A DNA stretch of 64,000 nucleotides from Rhodococcus sp. NBC_00297 (GCF_036173065.1 NZ_CP108041.1:2297001-2361000); one strand, 5' to 3'. Shown: positions 19,825 to 31,784, counted from the first letter of the stretch. A program made the numbers and translations. Notes: a model not told the origin generated them from the sequence alone.

Positions 19825-20457
19825 TCAGACGCGGGCGGCGCTCTCGAGCTCGGCCACCAGGCCCGGTTCGGGAGCCTCGCCGCACACGGCGAGCCAGTTC
19901 GCCAGCATGCGGTGACCACCCTGCGTCATGACCGACTCGGGGTGGAACTGCACGCCGTGGATCGGCAGCTCCCGGTGGCGCATCGCCATGACGATGCCGC
20001 TCTCGGTGCGCGCGGTCACCTCGAGGTCGTCCGGGATCGTGTCCTCCCGCACCGTCAACGAGTGGTAGCGCGTCGCGGTGAACGGATCCGGCAACCCTGC
20101 CAGCACGCCGTCTCCGGAGTGGTGGACGACGCTGGTCTTGCCGTGCAGAAGTTCCGGCGCGCGTTCGACCACACCGCCGAAGGAGGCACCGATGGCCTGG
20201 TGTCCGAGGCACACGCCGAGCAGGGGCGTTGCCGACGAGGCGCAGGCCTGCACCATGTCCATGGTGACGCCGGCACGCTGCGGCGTGCCGGGTCCGGGAC
20301 TGAGCAGCACTCCGTCCACCTCCGCCACGGCGGCCTCGACATCGAGCACCCCGGGGTCGTCGTTCCGCAGCACTCGGGCCCGTGTCCCCAGCTGGCCGAG
20401 GTACTGGACCAGGTTGAACACGAAGCTGTCGTAGTTGTCGACGACGAGGATGCGCAT
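19825..20457 (-). CDS. trpG: glutamine amidotransferase component II of anthranilate/aminodeoxychorismate synthase
   Basis: Encodes 210 residues of the class I glutamine amidotransferase family. The nucleophile Cys83 sits in LLGVCLGHQAIGA, and the His/Glu of the triad lie in HGVQFHPESVM. The oxyanion motif SPGPGTP is present. It supplies ammonia for anthranilate (tryptophan) or 4-amino-4-deoxychorismate (folate); in many actinobacteria one subunit (TrpG/PabA) serves both, and no large subunit gene is nearby to decide. It is convergent with pknB and divergent from crgA, the position it has in mycobacteria. Confidence 0.9.
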   Translation of the reverse strand: MRILVVDNYDSFVFNLVQYLGQLGTRARVLRNDDPGVLDVEAAVAEVDGVLLSPGPGTPQRAGVTMDMVQACASSATPLLGVCLGHQAIGASFGGVVERAPELLHGKTSVVHHSGDGVLAGLPDPFTATRYHSLTVREDTIPDDLEVTARTESGIVMAMRHRELPIHGVQFHPESVMTQGGHRMLANWLAVCGEAPEPGLVAELESAARV

Positions 20458-20583
20458 GTCACAAGACTAATGCCGCACGGGTGGGAGCTCGGCTGCAGGT
20501 TATCGTGGACGTGAGCAGTGAGCATCCCCACCGTGGCTCACACCCGCCCGCCTGCAGTCCGGTACGAGAGTTCGAGGTCATCC

Positions 20584-20847
20584 ATGCCCAAGTCGAAGGT
20601 CCGCAAGAAGCCCGACTACACGATCGATCCGGCGTCGCGGACGCCCGTCAAGGTCAAGGCCGCGCCGTCGAGCACGCTGTATCTGTCGGTCATGTTCGGT
20701 TTCATGGTGCTCGGTCTGGTGTATCTCATCGTGTACTACCTCGCCCAGGACAGCATCGGCTGGATGTCGGATCTGGGGGCCTACAACCTGCTGATCGGCT
20801 TCGGTTTCTGGATTGTCGGTCTCGTCATGACGATGAAATGGCGCTGA
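20584..20847 (+). CDS. crgA: cell division protein CrgA
   Basis: Encodes 87 residues. It has a basic cytoplasmic N-terminus (MPKSKVRKKPDYTID) followed by two membrane segments (about 32-52 and 66-84) connected by a short loop, the CrgA fold. CrgA is a divisome protein of actinobacteria that interacts with FtsZ, FtsQ, FtsI, CwsA and Wag31. ATG 20584 matches the conserved N-terminus; the longer in-frame start at 20518 would add an unconserved extension. Confidence 0.93.
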   Translation: MPKSKVRKKPDYTIDPASRTPVKVKAAPSSTLYLSVMFGFMVLGLVYLIVYYLAQDSIGWMSDLGAYNLLIGFGFWIVGLVMTMKWR

Positions 20848-20902
20848 CCGGGGCTTCCTCCGCCATGCGCGCCGAAATTACACGCGTGTTGTTCATCCAC
20901 AC

Positions 20903-20934
20903 TGTGGATAACTTCTGTGGATAACTTGTCCACA
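20903..20934. promoter_or_regulatory. cluster of three DnaA boxes outside oriC
   Basis: TGTGGATAA occurs at 20903-20911 and again at 20916-20924; both are exact reverse complements of the DnaA box TTATCCACA. TTGTCCACA, the actinobacterial variant, follows at 20926-20934 in the opposite orientation. All three lie within 32 bp between crgA and the PH-domain gene, about 17 kb from oriC. Confidence 0.75.
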
Positions 20935-21387
20935 GGTGGCCGCGAGGCGCCGCAGTCCTGGTCCACACCCCTCGCCGCCGTGGCCGCGCTGGCGGTGGGA
21001 GCCGCTGCACTCGCCGCCGCTGCCGTCGCCACGACGGGTGATCCGGCCGGCCGCGCGCTCATCGGACTCGCCGCACTGGCAGCCCTGGCGCTGGCTGTGC
21101 TGGCCGCGGTCCAACGTCCGAAGTTGAGTGTCGACGGCGACCTCCTGCGCATCAGAACTCTGCGCGGAACCCGCGACTACGGGCGCGACGACGTGCTCTC
21201 ACTGCGTCTGGTCCCGTACCCGCGGCTCGGTCGACGGGTTCCGATGCTGGAGATGGACGTGACCGACGGCGACGACGAGCGACTCGTCATCTTCGGTCGC
21301 TGGGACCTCGGGGCCGATCCGCGCGCCGTGTTCGACACTCTCGAGCTGCACGGGTGGGTCGACGCGGGCTGGTCGCAGCGGGACTAG
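20917..21387 (+). CDS. PH-domain membrane protein (Rv0010c-like)
   Basis: Encodes up to 156 residues. It has two hydrophobic segments (about 20-40 and 48-65), then a C-terminal bacterial PH-like domain (about 70-150, KLSVDGDLLRIRTLRGTRDYG). Function is unknown; the location next to crgA and ppiA is conserved in mycobacteria. The annotated GTG start at 20917 lies inside a DnaA box and has no clear ribosome-binding site, so the true start could be slightly different. Its 3' end overlaps the convergent rhomboid gene by 4 bp. Confidence 0.75.
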   Translation: MDNLSTGGREAPQSWSTPLAAVAALAVGAAALAAAAVATTGDPAGRALIGLAALAALALAVLAAVQRPKLSVDGDLLRIRTLRGTRDYGRDDVLSLRLVPYPRLGRRVPMLEMDVTDGDDERLVIFGRWDLGADPRAVFDTLELHGWVDAGWSQRD

Positions 21388-22277
21388 CCCACCACGAGAG
21401 TCGGAGCGAGCGTCGCGGCACGCAGACCGATCAGCGCCAGGGCGAGCAGCCCGACGCCGGCGATGCCGAACCATCCCAGTCGGCGTGACCGACGAGCGTC
21501 CGAACCGGTGACGAACAGCACCGCGGCCGTGGCGGCGGCACCGGCGGCGAGCCCGCCGAGGTGTCCCCACAGGGAGATACCGGGGATCGCGATGCTCAGC
21601 ACCACGTTGAGCCCGATCACGACGAGCACCGGGGTGGGGCTGCGGCGCAGCCGGACGAGGATCACGGCCTGTGCACCGAGGAGGCCGAACACGGCGCCGG
21701 ATGCTCCGACCGTCGCCACCAGGGGGCTGGACAGCCACATCACCGCCGCGGCGCCGCCCAGCAGCGCGACGACGTACACGGCGAGGTATCGCGAGCGTCC
21801 GAGCACCAGTTCGCAATCGCGCCCGATGACGTACAGGGCGAACATGTTCACGGCGAGGTGCACGATGCCGGAGTGCAGGAAACCACTGCCCAGGATGCGG
21901 ACGACATCGCCGTCGGCCACCAGGAGCGGGACGAGCTGCCAGCTGCGGAACAGCGAGCTCGACTGGTTCGCCAGGCCGCCGGACTGAGCGGCCGTGAGGG
22001 CGAACACGAGGATGTTCAGTGCCATCAGCGCGTAGGTGACGACGGGGGTGGAGACGGTCCTGCTGACACCGCCGGCCATCGTGCGGGCACGCGGGATCGA
22101 CCCTGCTGCCTGTGCCACGCAGTCGACACAGTGCTGACCCACCGCGGCGGGCCGCAGGCATTCCGGGCAGGCCGGTCGGTCGCACCGGGTGCAGGACAGG
22201 CCGGTGGGCCGATCGGGGTGGCGCACGCAGGCAGGGAGGGGCGGCACCGGAGCGCCGCCCCATCCTGGTCCTGTCAT
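21384..22277 (-). CDS. rhomboid family intramembrane serine protease with N-terminal zinc-binding domain
   Basis: Encodes 297 residues. The N-terminus (about 14-55) has paired Cys/His residues (CVRHPDRPTGLSCTRC, CPEC, CVDC), a B-box-like zinc finger typical of actinobacterial rhomboids. Six to seven membrane segments follow, with the catalytic Ser motif GASGAVFGL and the catalytic His in WGHLGGLAAG. It should cleave membrane proteins within the lipid bilayer; substrates are unknown. It lies downstream of ppiA on the same strand. Confidence 0.9.
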   Translation of the reverse strand: MTGPGWGGAPVPPLPACVRHPDRPTGLSCTRCDRPACPECLRPAAVGQHCVDCVAQAAGSIPRARTMAGGVSRTVSTPVVTYALMALNILVFALTAAQSGGLANQSSSLFRSWQLVPLLVADGDVVRILGSGFLHSGIVHLAVNMFALYVIGRDCELVLGRSRYLAVYVVALLGGAAAVMWLSSPLVATVGASGAVFGLLGAQAVILVRLRRSPTPVLVVIGLNVVLSIAIPGISLWGHLGGLAAGAAATAAVLFVTGSDARRSRRLGWFGIAGVGLLALALIGLRAATLAPTLVVG

Positions 22278-22316
22278 GTCACACCGATCTCGCGACGGGG
22301 GACCGTGTCGGTCGAA

Positions 22317-22844
22317 TCAGGCAATGGTGACGGATTCGATGACGACGTCGTTCACGGGGCGATCGCCGCGGCCGGTCGCGGTCGAGCCGATCTCGTCGAC
22401 GACCTTCTGCGACGCGGGATCGATGACCTCGCCGAAGATGGTGTGGCGACGGTTGAGATGCGGCGTCGGGCCGACGGTGATGAAGAACTGCGAACCGTTG
22501 GTGCCGGGGCCCGCGTTCGCCATGGCGAGCAGGTACGGACGGTCGAACGACAGCTCGGGGTGGAACTCGTCACCGAACTTGTATCCGGGACCACCCGTGC
22601 CGGTGCCGGTGGGGTCACCACCCTGGAGCATGAAGCCCGCGATGACGCGGTGGAAGATCGCGCCGTCGTAGAAGGGTCCCTCGGAGGAGCCCGACGCGTT
22701 CTTCGTGCTGTAGTCCTTGGTGCCCTGCGCGAGACCGACGAAGTTCTCGACCGTCTTCGGCGCGTGGTTGCCGAAGAGGGCGATCACGATGTCGCCGTGA
22801 TTCGTGTGCAGGGTCGCGGTCTGAGTCTGTAGAGGTGAGGTCAC
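22317..22844 (-). CDS. ppiA: peptidyl-prolyl cis-trans isomerase, cyclophilin type
   Basis: Encodes 175 residues. The cyclophilin core is clear: [14 protein letters not shown], the catalytic [28 protein letters not shown] and HTIFGEV. No signal peptide, so a cytoplasmic protein-folding isomerase. GTG 22844 gives the N-terminus [19 protein letters not shown] like the mycobacterial protein; an upstream in-frame start at 22898 would run into the divergent cwsA-like gene. Confidence 0.94.
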   Translation of the reverse strand: MTSPLQTQTATLHTNHGDIVIALFGNHAPKTVENFVGLAQGTKDYSTKNASGSSEGPFYDGAIFHRVIAGFMLQGGDPTGTGTGGPGYKFGDEFHPELSFDRPYLLAMANAGPGTNGSQFFITVGPTPHLNRRHTIFGEVIDPASQKVVDEIGSTATGRGDRPVNDVVIESVTIA

Positions 22845-22885
22845 AACACCATGGTGCCACCCGGGGAATGTGCAAGGGTGAACGG

Positions 22886-23248
22886 ATGACGTCAACACCC
22901 GACAGTGCCACCGCCAAGAAGGCGCTCGGCATCGCCCGTGACACCGCCCTCACGCTCGCGAAGGGCCCCGCAGCAACAGGTTTCGTCGTCACTCGCAAGG
23001 GGGTGTCGGTCCTCCGGTCGCGACGCGCCCAGCAGCGTGCCGCTCGTCCCGCACCCGTGCGTGCGGCGGCGCCCGTTCGACGCGGTCGGTTCGTGCCCGG
23101 CCGCCGCGCCGGCGTGATCGGACTGCTCGTCCTCCTCGGCGCCGGCGCTGTCGCGTTCTCCCGCTCGCGCCGCACCGAGCTGCCCCCTCCCGCCGCCGAG
23201 CCGCCGAGCCTGGGCACGCCGACGACCAACGGTCACCAGGCGCCCTGA
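22886..23248 (+). CDS. cwsA: CwsA-like cell-wall/shape protein
   Basis: Encodes 120 residues: a helical N-terminal part with repeated basic residues, a proline- and arginine-rich middle, one membrane segment (about 85-101, [17 protein letters not shown]) and a short proline-rich tail. The C-terminal pattern AVAFSRSRR...PPP resembles CwsA (Rv0008c), and the position beside ppiA and opposite the gyr/tRNA side is the same as in mycobacteria. CwsA interacts with CrgA and Wag31 at poles and septum. Identity rests mainly on synteny and the C-terminal segment; the N-terminus is divergent. Confidence 0.6.
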   Translation: MTSTPDSATAKKALGIARDTALTLAKGPAATGFVVTRKGVSVLRSRRAQQRAARPAPVRAAAPVRRGRFVPGRRAGVIGLLVLLGAGAVAFSRSRRTELPPPAAEPPSLGTPTTNGHQAP

Positions 23249-23262
23249 CACTGCTCCGCCGG

Positions 23263-24579
23263 TCAGAGCACCCCGAGCACGAACCGCGCCACGTCGGCCA
23301 GGTCCATGGTTCGTGGGGCGGGTGGGCTCGGCACTCCGGCCACCACCTCGGCCACGGCCCGTGCCGACACGCTTCCCGGTTCCAGGTAGTCGGCATGGCC
23401 CACGGTGCCCGCCGTGTCCAGCGCCTCGGTGTCGGGTCGCTCGCTGGGATCGGGCCCGAACCGTCCCAGATCGGCGACGGGGTCCCACGCCGCCTCGGCG
23501 ACGTGCACCGGGCCCGGCGCGGCGGCGGCGGCGCGGTCGCTCCATCCGGGCGAGCCCATCACCACCACGGCGTCGACGGGGCCACCGGCCTCGATGGCCT
23601 GCGCCGCGACGACGGTGCCGTAGGAGTGCGCCACCAGCGTCACCTCCGGAACATCACCACCGTGTCGACGATCGCCGAGCGCCTCGAGAACGCCGACGAG
23701 TGCCGGCGCGCCGGCCGCGGCCGGTGCGGTCGAGGCCACGCTGCGCCCGGGCTCGACGAGCTCCGTGTTCCATTGCGGCGCTTCGTATCCGAGCCACGAC
23801 ACACCTGCGGTGACGGAGCCGGGTGACAGCGCACCCGCCTCGGTGACGAGTGCCGCCGTCTCGCCGTCGTGTCGCGCGATCGACCCCGCCACCGTCGTCC
23901 CGGCGCCCGGAACCACCACCGCCACCCGATCCGCACCGTCGAGGTCGCCGACGGACACCGCCGCCAGGGTGCGGCGCGCACCCGCCTCGTAGTGCACCAG
24001 ACGGCGCTCGGGTCGCGCGAGCACCTCGATCAGCGCGTCGATGGCCGCCAGGCGCTGCCGCGTCTCGGCGAGTCCCGCGTCCACGTTCGAGAACGCGCCC
24101 CCGAACGCGGCGTCGTCGAGTCGCGCGGACAAGTCCCGTTCGGCGACGACGAGGCGCTCACGGTCCTCGGCCATCCGCGCCCGGTTGGCGGTGTCGAGCA
24201 CCGCCACGGCCCTCGTGGGCGCCGACTCCGGCGGCGCGTCTCCGCCTGCCCTGGTCAGGTCCTCGGCGACCGTGCGATCCAGTTCGGCGAGGGCGCCCGT
24301 CCGATCCGCGGGATCCCATCGCGACAGGGCTGCACGGTCGTCACCCGCGCGGGCGAGGACGTCCGCGATCCGACCCAACACGTCCGCTCGCGTCGACAGC
24401 TCCGCTGCCGTACCCACGACGCCCGACCGAGCGGCGTCGGCCGCCGCTCCCTCCCACCCGGGCAGCCGCCCGATCGCGGTCGTGCGATCGACCAGCACGC
24501 GCAGGCGAGTCCCCGCGGACACCACCCTCGTGTGCATGCTCCACATGTCCGGTGCTGTCCAGACCACCGACTCGCTCAC
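23263..24579 (-). CDS. DUF1023 alpha/beta hydrolase
   Basis: Encodes 438 residues when started at GTG 24579 (MSESVVWTAPDMWSM). The N-terminal half (about 1-200) is helical and rich in Ala, Arg and Asp, often present in actinobacterial DUF1023 proteins. The C-terminal half is an alpha/beta hydrolase with the nucleophile elbow VAHSYGTVVA and VMGSPGW nearby. A substrate cannot be assigned. The open frame continues 94 codons upstream without family features, overlapping the GGDEF gene end, so the shorter start is preferred. A GGGGGT stretch just upstream may serve as ribosome-binding site. Confidence 0.8.
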   Translation of the reverse strand: MSESVVWTAPDMWSMHTRVVSAGTRLRVLVDRTTAIGRLPGWEGAAADAARSGVVGTAAELSTRADVLGRIADVLARAGDDRAALSRWDPADRTGALAELDRTVAEDLTRAGGDAPPESAPTRAVAVLDTANRARMAEDRERLVVAERDLSARLDDAAFGGAFSNVDAGLAETRQRLAAIDALIEVLARPERRLVHYEAGARRTLAAVSVGDLDGADRVAVVVPGAGTTVAGSIARHDGETAALVTEAGALSPGSVTAGVSWLGYEAPQWNTELVEPGRSVASTAPAAAGAPALVGVLEALGDRRHGGDVPEVTLVAHSYGTVVAAQAIEAGGPVDAVVVMGSPGWSDRAAAAAPGPVHVAEAAWDPVADLGRFGPDPSERPDTEALDTAGTVGHADYLEPGSVSARAVAEVVAGVPSPPAPRTMDLADVARFVLGVL

Positions 24580-24689
24580 GCCGACCCCCGTCGTTCCCGG
24601 ACGGCACGTGACGGCCGCCTCGAGCGGACAGTGGACCAGATGGAGCCGGCGGGCCTCGCTGCGTCGTCCACAGCCCGGGGAACGAGCCG

Positions 24690-25685
24690 TCAGCGCCGCT
24701 CGGCAGGCACTCCGGTGTCCTCGATGACGGCCCTGGGCACCGGCGTGGACATCTGTTGGGCACCTCGGCTGCGCTTGGCCTTGTAGAGCTCGGCGTCGGC
24801 GGCCCGGTAGATTTCCGACCACTTGCGCACGGTGGGCATGCAGACCAGTCCGACGCTCCACTCGGCCGAGTGCGCTGCCCGCAGCCGCTCCAGAAGGGTC
24901 GCCGCCTCGCCCTCACCGGTTCCCGGCATGAACAGCACGAACTCGTCGCCGCCGAGACGGCCGAGGACGTCGCCCTTGCGCAGCTGACCGCGCCACGCTG
25001 CCGAGACCCGCTCGAGCAGTACGTCGCCGGCGATGTGCCCGTAGATGTCGTTCACGGTCTTGAAGTTGTCGAGATCGAGAACCGCCATGCTCACCGGCAG
25101 ACCACGAGAGGCGAAGACTGGGAGCAGTTTCTCGACGCGGTCCTCGAGGCCCTGACGGTTGAGGAGTCCGGTCAGGGCGTCCCGCGACGCCGAGTGCCGC
25201 ATGCGCCGCGAGTGGGAGCCGAAGAACTCGGCGGCGGCCACGATGCCCAGCGCGGTGAGGACGTAACCCACCATCGGAATGGTCGACGGCGACAGCGCGG
25301 CCGCCACGACCGATCCCACCGTCAGCACGCTCACCCACACCCAGCCGCCGCGCTCACTCCAGTACCCCGCGAGCTGCATGCCCAGGAACATCGCCGCCTG
25401 ACTCAGCAGCAGGTACGCCACCGGTCCGTCCGACGTGAGGAACATCGCGCACAGCGACGCGACGGCGCCGCCCGTCACGATGCCCAGCGTGCGAGGCGAG
25501 GTCGGACGCGGGCCGAAGTGCAGGACGGCCGCACCGAGGAGTTGGAGACCTGCCGCGAGGACCATGACCACGGTTCCGGTGGTCGTGCCCGAGAACGCGA
25601 CGGCACCGGCGATGAAGAGAACGGCGGTGGGACAGAGATAGACCACCATCGCGGTGCTCGCTTCTGTTCCTCGTCCGGGGTTCAC
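24690..25685 (-). CDS. membrane-anchored diguanylate cyclase (GGDEF protein)
   Basis: Encodes 331 residues. About five to six membrane segments span residues 12-155, followed by a GGDEF domain (about 165-315) with an intact GGDEF active site and an RKGD sequence exactly five residues upstream, which is the RxxD product-inhibition site. It should make cyclic di-GMP from two GTP, with feedback inhibition. No phosphodiesterase or receiver domain is attached. The start is GTG 25685. It lies between the DUF1023 hydrolase and the tRNA pair and is not part of the conserved mycobacterial order. Confidence 0.88.
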   Translation of the reverse strand: MNPGRGTEASTAMVVYLCPTAVLFIAGAVAFSGTTTGTVVMVLAAGLQLLGAAVLHFGPRPTSPRTLGIVTGGAVASLCAMFLTSDGPVAYLLLSQAAMFLGMQLAGYWSERGGWVWVSVLTVGSVVAAALSPSTIPMVGYVLTALGIVAAAEFFGSHSRRMRHSASRDALTGLLNRQGLEDRVEKLLPVFASRGLPVSMAVLDLDNFKTVNDIYGHIAGDVLLERVSAAWRGQLRKGDVLGRLGGDEFVLFMPGTGEGEAATLLERLRAAHSAEWSVGLVCMPTVRKWSEIYRAADAELYKAKRSRGAQQMSTPVPRAVIEDTGVPAERR

Positions 25686-25806
25686 GCGTCAAGTATCGAC
25701 GATGAGGCGCGCAGTGGTGGACGAAGCATCGCCGGTGGGCATGGTGACATGTCCAGAGACGAGAACACCCTGCTCCGGCATGCGGAACAGGGTGTGGTCG
25801 TGACTG

Positions 25807-25879
25807 TGGAGCCTAGGAGATTCGAACTCCTGACATCTGCCTTGCAAAGGCAGCGCTCTACCAACTGAGCTAAGGCCCC
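25807..25879 (-). tRNA. tRNA-Ala (anticodon TGC)
   Basis: The 73-nt minus-strand sequence folds into a cloverleaf with acceptor GGGGCCT/AGGCTCC, D arm GCTC...GAGC, anticodon arm CTGCC-TTTGCAA-GGCAG and T arm AGGAG-TTCGAAT-CTCCT. CCA is not encoded. Confidence 0.95.
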
Positions 25880-26011
25880 GGATCGACATCCGGCAGACGA
25901 TGCCACCGCGTACTCTCCACGCGGATCGCGCGAACAGTGACGGCAACGACGACCGACGTCACGAGGGCGGGGAGAAGAATCCTCACGGACATCCTTTCTC
26001 GCTCTCGTTCG

Positions 26012-26085
26012 TGGGCCTAGGAGGACTTGAACCTCCGACCTCTTCCTTATCAGGGAAGCGCTCTAACCGCCTGAGCTATAGGCCC
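26012..26085 (-). tRNA. tRNA-Ile (anticodon GAT)
   Basis: The 74-nt minus-strand sequence folds with acceptor GGGCCTA/TAGGCCC, anticodon arm CTTCC-CTGATAA-GGAAG and T arm GGAGG-TTCAAGT-CCTCC. CCA is not encoded. The Ile-Ala pair downstream of gyrA and the DUF3566 gene is the conserved mycobacterial arrangement (ileT-alaT), here as stand-alone tRNAs and not inside an rRNA operon. Confidence 0.95.
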
Positions 26086-26183
26086 GCACTCGGCTCGCAG
26101 AGCACGGTGGAACGTGCTGTGCTGACCGAGGAACGAGATTACCGCACACACGGCGCGAGACCAAAACGCCGGTGTGCGGTGGG

Positions 26184-27149
26184 TCAGTCCCGGTCCGCCA
26201 GCGTCACTTCCAGGCCACCGACGAGGTCGGAGCACAGGTTGTAGATGAACGTGCCGATGGTCGTCAGTGCTGTGAACAGCACCACGTTGATGAGACCGAT
26301 GACGGCGGCGTAGCCGAAGATCTGGCCGGCCGACACCAACCCGGACTCGCCGGACGTGGCGACGATGTCGGAGAACGCATTGTTCAGTCGATCCCACACG
26401 CCCATGCCGTCGAGCACCATGTACAGCAGCCCGACGGCCACCATCCAGACGAAGAACAGCGACACGGAGATCACGAGCGACAGCTTCAACATCGACCACG
26501 GATCGATCTTGCGCACCTGGACGGTCGCGCGCAGCGGCTCACCGGACTCCGACGATCGCGCCGTCATCATCGGGGTGGCGCGCTCGGTGCGCTGCTCCTC
26601 CTGCTGCGGGTGACGGACCGTCGAGAGGTCCGGCATGTCGGTGGGCAGGTCGTTCCGCGCGATGTTGCGCGTCGGCCCGTCGATCACCGCAGCCTTGGCC
26701 GTCGCCTCGGCGGGACGCCCCTGGCGGGGACGGTCCTGACCGTCCGTCGGACGTGCAGCGGGCTGCACGGTCGTCCGGGCCTGGCCCTGGTCCGGACGAG
26801 CTTGCTCGGGAGCGCGGCCCGCCGGAGCGGGACGGCTCTGCAGGTTCGTCTGCGGCTGCCGCTGAGGTGGCTGCTGCTCCCGCACGGGAGCCTGCTGGGA
26901 GTCCGGTGTCCGAGCCGGACGGGGACCCTGATGGCCGGGGTCCTGCCGAGCAGGGTCCTGCCGAGCGGAGTCCTGCTGCACCCCGTCCTGGCGCGCGCCG
27001 TCCTGCTGGGCAGGCGGCCACGCCGCGGGCGGGCGAGGTGCCGGGGGTCCGCCGGCAGGCCGTGGGGCCTGACGGTCGGACGTGGTGCTCGGCGCGGGGC
27101 GTCCGTTTCCGGTGGACCCGGGCTGTTCGGGAGTACTCACTGCGCTCAT
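26184..27149 (-). CDS. DUF3566 transmembrane protein (Rv0007-like)
   Basis: Encodes 321 residues. Residues 1-190 are disordered and rich in Pro, Gln, Ala and Arg ([12 protein letters not shown] repeats). Residues about 205-321 form the DUF3566 domain with two membrane segments ([21 protein letters not shown] and [18 protein letters not shown], each quoted within limits). Function unknown; the gene always follows gyrA in Mycobacteriales. ATG 27149 overlaps the gyrA stop by 4 bp (ATGA), so it is cotranslated with gyrase. Confidence 0.88.
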   Translation of the reverse strand: MSAVSTPEQPGSTGNGRPAPSTTSDRQAPRPAGGPPAPRPPAAWPPAQQDGARQDGVQQDSARQDPARQDPGHQGPRPARTPDSQQAPVREQQPPQRQPQTNLQSRPAPAGRAPEQARPDQGQARTTVQPAARPTDGQDRPRQGRPAEATAKAAVIDGPTRNIARNDLPTDMPDLSTVRHPQQEEQRTERATPMMTARSSESGEPLRATVQVRKIDPWSMLKLSLVISVSLFFVWMVAVGLLYMVLDGMGVWDRLNNAFSDIVATSGESGLVSAGQIFGYAAVIGLINVVLFTALTTIGTFIYNLCSDLVGGLEVTLADRD

Positions 27150-29668
27150 GACTCCTTGGATCCGTCGGCCTCGGCGATCGCGAGGTCCTCCGGCTCGTCC
27201 GCGTTGCGTGCGATGGCCAGCAGGTTGTCGCCGTCTCCGAGGTTCATCAGCCGAACGCCCTTGGTCTGGCGTCCTGCCTTGCGAACCTGACGAGCCGCGG
27301 TGCGGATGACACCGCCGCTCGAGGTGATGGCGTAGAGCTCGTCGTCGTCCTCGACGATGAGCGCTCCCACCAGGGTGCCACGACGCGGGTCGTACTGAAT
27401 GGTCAGCACGCCCTTGCCACCGCGGCCCTGCGGGGGGTAGTCCTCCATCGCGGTGCGCTTCGCGTAGCCACCGGACGTGGCGACCAGCAGGTACGTGCCG
27501 TCCTTCACCACGTTCAGGGAGAGCAGTGCGTCCTCGCCGTTGAAGCGCATTCCCTGGACACCCGAAGTGGCGCGGCCCATCGGGCGCAGCACCTCGTCGG
27601 TGGCCGAGAAGCGGATCGACTGGCCCTGAGCGGACACGAGCAGCAGGTCGTCCGAATTGGTGCACAGCACGGCTCCGACCAACTCGTCGTCGCCACGCAG
27701 GTTGACGGCCACGATGCCACCGGAACGGTTGGAGTCGAAGTCGGCCAACTTGGACTTCTTCACCAGACCGGCCTTCGTCGCGAGCACCAGGTACGGCGCG
27801 TCGTCGTAGGTCTTGATCTGAATGATCTGCGCGATCCGCTCGTCCGGCTGGAACGCCAACAGGTTGGCGACGTGCTGTCCGCGGGCCGTGCGGTTGGCCT
27901 CGGGGAGCTCGTACGCCTTGGCCCGGTAGACCCGGCCCTTCGTGGTGAAGAACAGGATCCAGTCGTGCGTCGAGCAGACGAAGAACTTGCTGACGATGTC
28001 GTCCTGCTTGAGACCCGCGCCCTGCACACCCTTGCCGCCGCGCTTCTGCGATCGGTAGAGGTCGGTCCGCGTGCGCTTGGCATACCCCGTCTCCGTGATG
28101 GTGACCACGACGTTCTCACGCGCGATCAGGTCCTCGTCGCTGACGTCGCCGTCGGCCGCGATGATCCGGGTACGACGATCGTCGCCGAACTTGTCGACGA
28201 TCTCCTTCAGCTCCGAGCGCACGATCTCCCGCTGACGCTCCGGACGGTCCAGGATGTCCTGCAGGTCCGCGATCTCGATCTCGATCGCGGCGAGCTCGTC
28301 GACGATGCGCTGCCGTTCGAGGGCAGCGAGGCGACGCAGCTGCATCGCGAGGATGGCGTCCGCCTGGATCTGATCGACGTCGAGCAGGTCCATCAGGCCC
28401 TGGCGTGCGACGTCGGCGTCGGCGGACCGGCGGATCAACGCGATGACCTCGTCGAGGGCGTCGAGCGCCTTCACCAGTCCGCGCAGGATGTGGGCCCGCT
28501 CCTCGGCCTTCCGCAACCGGTACCGCGTACGACGGACGATCACGTCGAGCTGGTGGGTCACGTACAGCTTGATCATCTGGTCGATCCGCAGGGTGCGCGG
28601 AACGCCGTCGACGATCGAGAGCATGTTGGCGCCGAAGCTCGTCTGCAACTGGCTGTGCTTGTAGAGGTTGTTCAGCACCACCTTCGCGACCGCGTCGCGA
28701 CGCAGCTTGATGACGATGCGCATACCGACGCGGTCGGACGACTGATCCTCGATGTCGGAGATGCCGGCGATGCGGCCGTCCTTCAGCTGCTCGGCGATCG
28801 AGGCGATCATGTTGTCCGGGTTCACCTGGAACGGCAGCTCGGTGACGACGATCTGCGTGCCGCCGCGCTCCCCCTCCTCGATGTCGACCACGCCGCGCAT
28901 GCGGATCGATCCGCGACCGGTGCGGTACGCGTCCTCGATGCCCTGCGATCCGACGATGAGACCGTGAGTGGGGAAGTCCGGTCCCTTGATCCGCTCGATC
29001 ATCGCCTCGAGGGCGACCTCTTCACTGGCCTCGTAGTTGTCCAACATCCAGTACACACCCTCGGCGAGTTCCCGAAGGTTGTGCGGCGGAACGTTGGTCG
29101 CCATGCCGACCGCGATGCCGCCACTGCCGTTGGCGAGCAGGTTGGGGAACCGGGCGGGCAGCACGGTCGGCTCGAGGGTCCGGCCGTCGTAGTTCGCGAT
29201 GAAGTCGACGGTCTCCTCCTCGATGTCCGCGAGCATCTGCATCGCGAGAGGAGTGAGCCGACACTCGGTGTACCGCATGGCCGCCGGGCCGTCGTTGCCG
29301 CGGGAACCGAAGTTGCCCTGACCGTCGACGAGCGGGTACCGCATGGACCACGGCTGCGCCATGCGCACGAGGGTGTCGTAGATCGAGCTGTCGCCGTGGG
29401 GGTGGTAGTTGCCCATGGTCTCGGCCACCGGTCGAGCCGACTTCACGTATCCGCGATCGGGTCGATATCCGTTGTCGAACATGGCGTACAGCACGCGGCG
29501 GTGCACGGGCTTGAGACCGTCGCGCACCTCCGGGAGTGCTCGACCGACGATGACGCTCATCGCGTAGTCGATGTAGCTGTTCTGCATCTCCTGCTGGATG
29601 TCGACCAGCTCGATGCGGTCGGACGTGGGTCCGTCGCCGCCGGTGGGGGGCAGGGTGGTGTCTGTCAT
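27146..29668 (-). CDS. gyrA: DNA gyrase subunit A
   Basis: Encodes 840 residues. GyrA is the DNA-cleaving subunit of gyrase; the catalytic tyrosine is Tyr133 in [10 protein letters not shown]. The quinolone-resistance region reads [14 protein letters not shown], with Ser94 at the position equal to E. coli Ser83 and M. tuberculosis Ala90, and Asp98 at E. coli Asp87. The C-terminal DNA-wrapping domain contains the GyrA box QKRGGKGV. It lies 37 bp downstream of gyrB and overlaps the DUF3566 gene. Confidence 0.97.
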   Translation of the reverse strand: MTDTTLPPTGGDGPTSDRIELVDIQQEMQNSYIDYAMSVIVGRALPEVRDGLKPVHRRVLYAMFDNGYRPDRGYVKSARPVAETMGNYHPHGDSSIYDTLVRMAQPWSMRYPLVDGQGNFGSRGNDGPAAMRYTECRLTPLAMQMLADIEEETVDFIANYDGRTLEPTVLPARFPNLLANGSGGIAVGMATNVPPHNLRELAEGVYWMLDNYEASEEVALEAMIERIKGPDFPTHGLIVGSQGIEDAYRTGRGSIRMRGVVDIEEGERGGTQIVVTELPFQVNPDNMIASIAEQLKDGRIAGISDIEDQSSDRVGMRIVIKLRRDAVAKVVLNNLYKHSQLQTSFGANMLSIVDGVPRTLRIDQMIKLYVTHQLDVIVRRTRYRLRKAEERAHILRGLVKALDALDEVIALIRRSADADVARQGLMDLLDVDQIQADAILAMQLRRLAALERQRIVDELAAIEIEIADLQDILDRPERQREIVRSELKEIVDKFGDDRRTRIIAADGDVSDEDLIARENVVVTITETGYAKRTRTDLYRSQKRGGKGVQGAGLKQDDIVSKFFVCSTHDWILFFTTKGRVYRAKAYELPEANRTARGQHVANLLAFQPDERIAQIIQIKTYDDAPYLVLATKAGLVKKSKLADFDSNRSGGIVAVNLRGDDELVGAVLCTNSDDLLLVSAQGQSIRFSATDEVLRPMGRATSGVQGMRFNGEDALLSLNVVKDGTYLLVATSGGYAKRTAMEDYPPQGRGGKGVLTIQYDPRRGTLVGALIVEDDDELYAITSSGGVIRTAARQVRKAGRQTKGVRLMNLGDGDNLLAIARNADEPEDLAIAEADGSKES

Positions 29669-29705
29669 TGCATTCTCCTAGCGCGGCGCTCGGGGCGCGG
29701 AGCGC

Positions 29706-31784
<2,079 letters not shown>

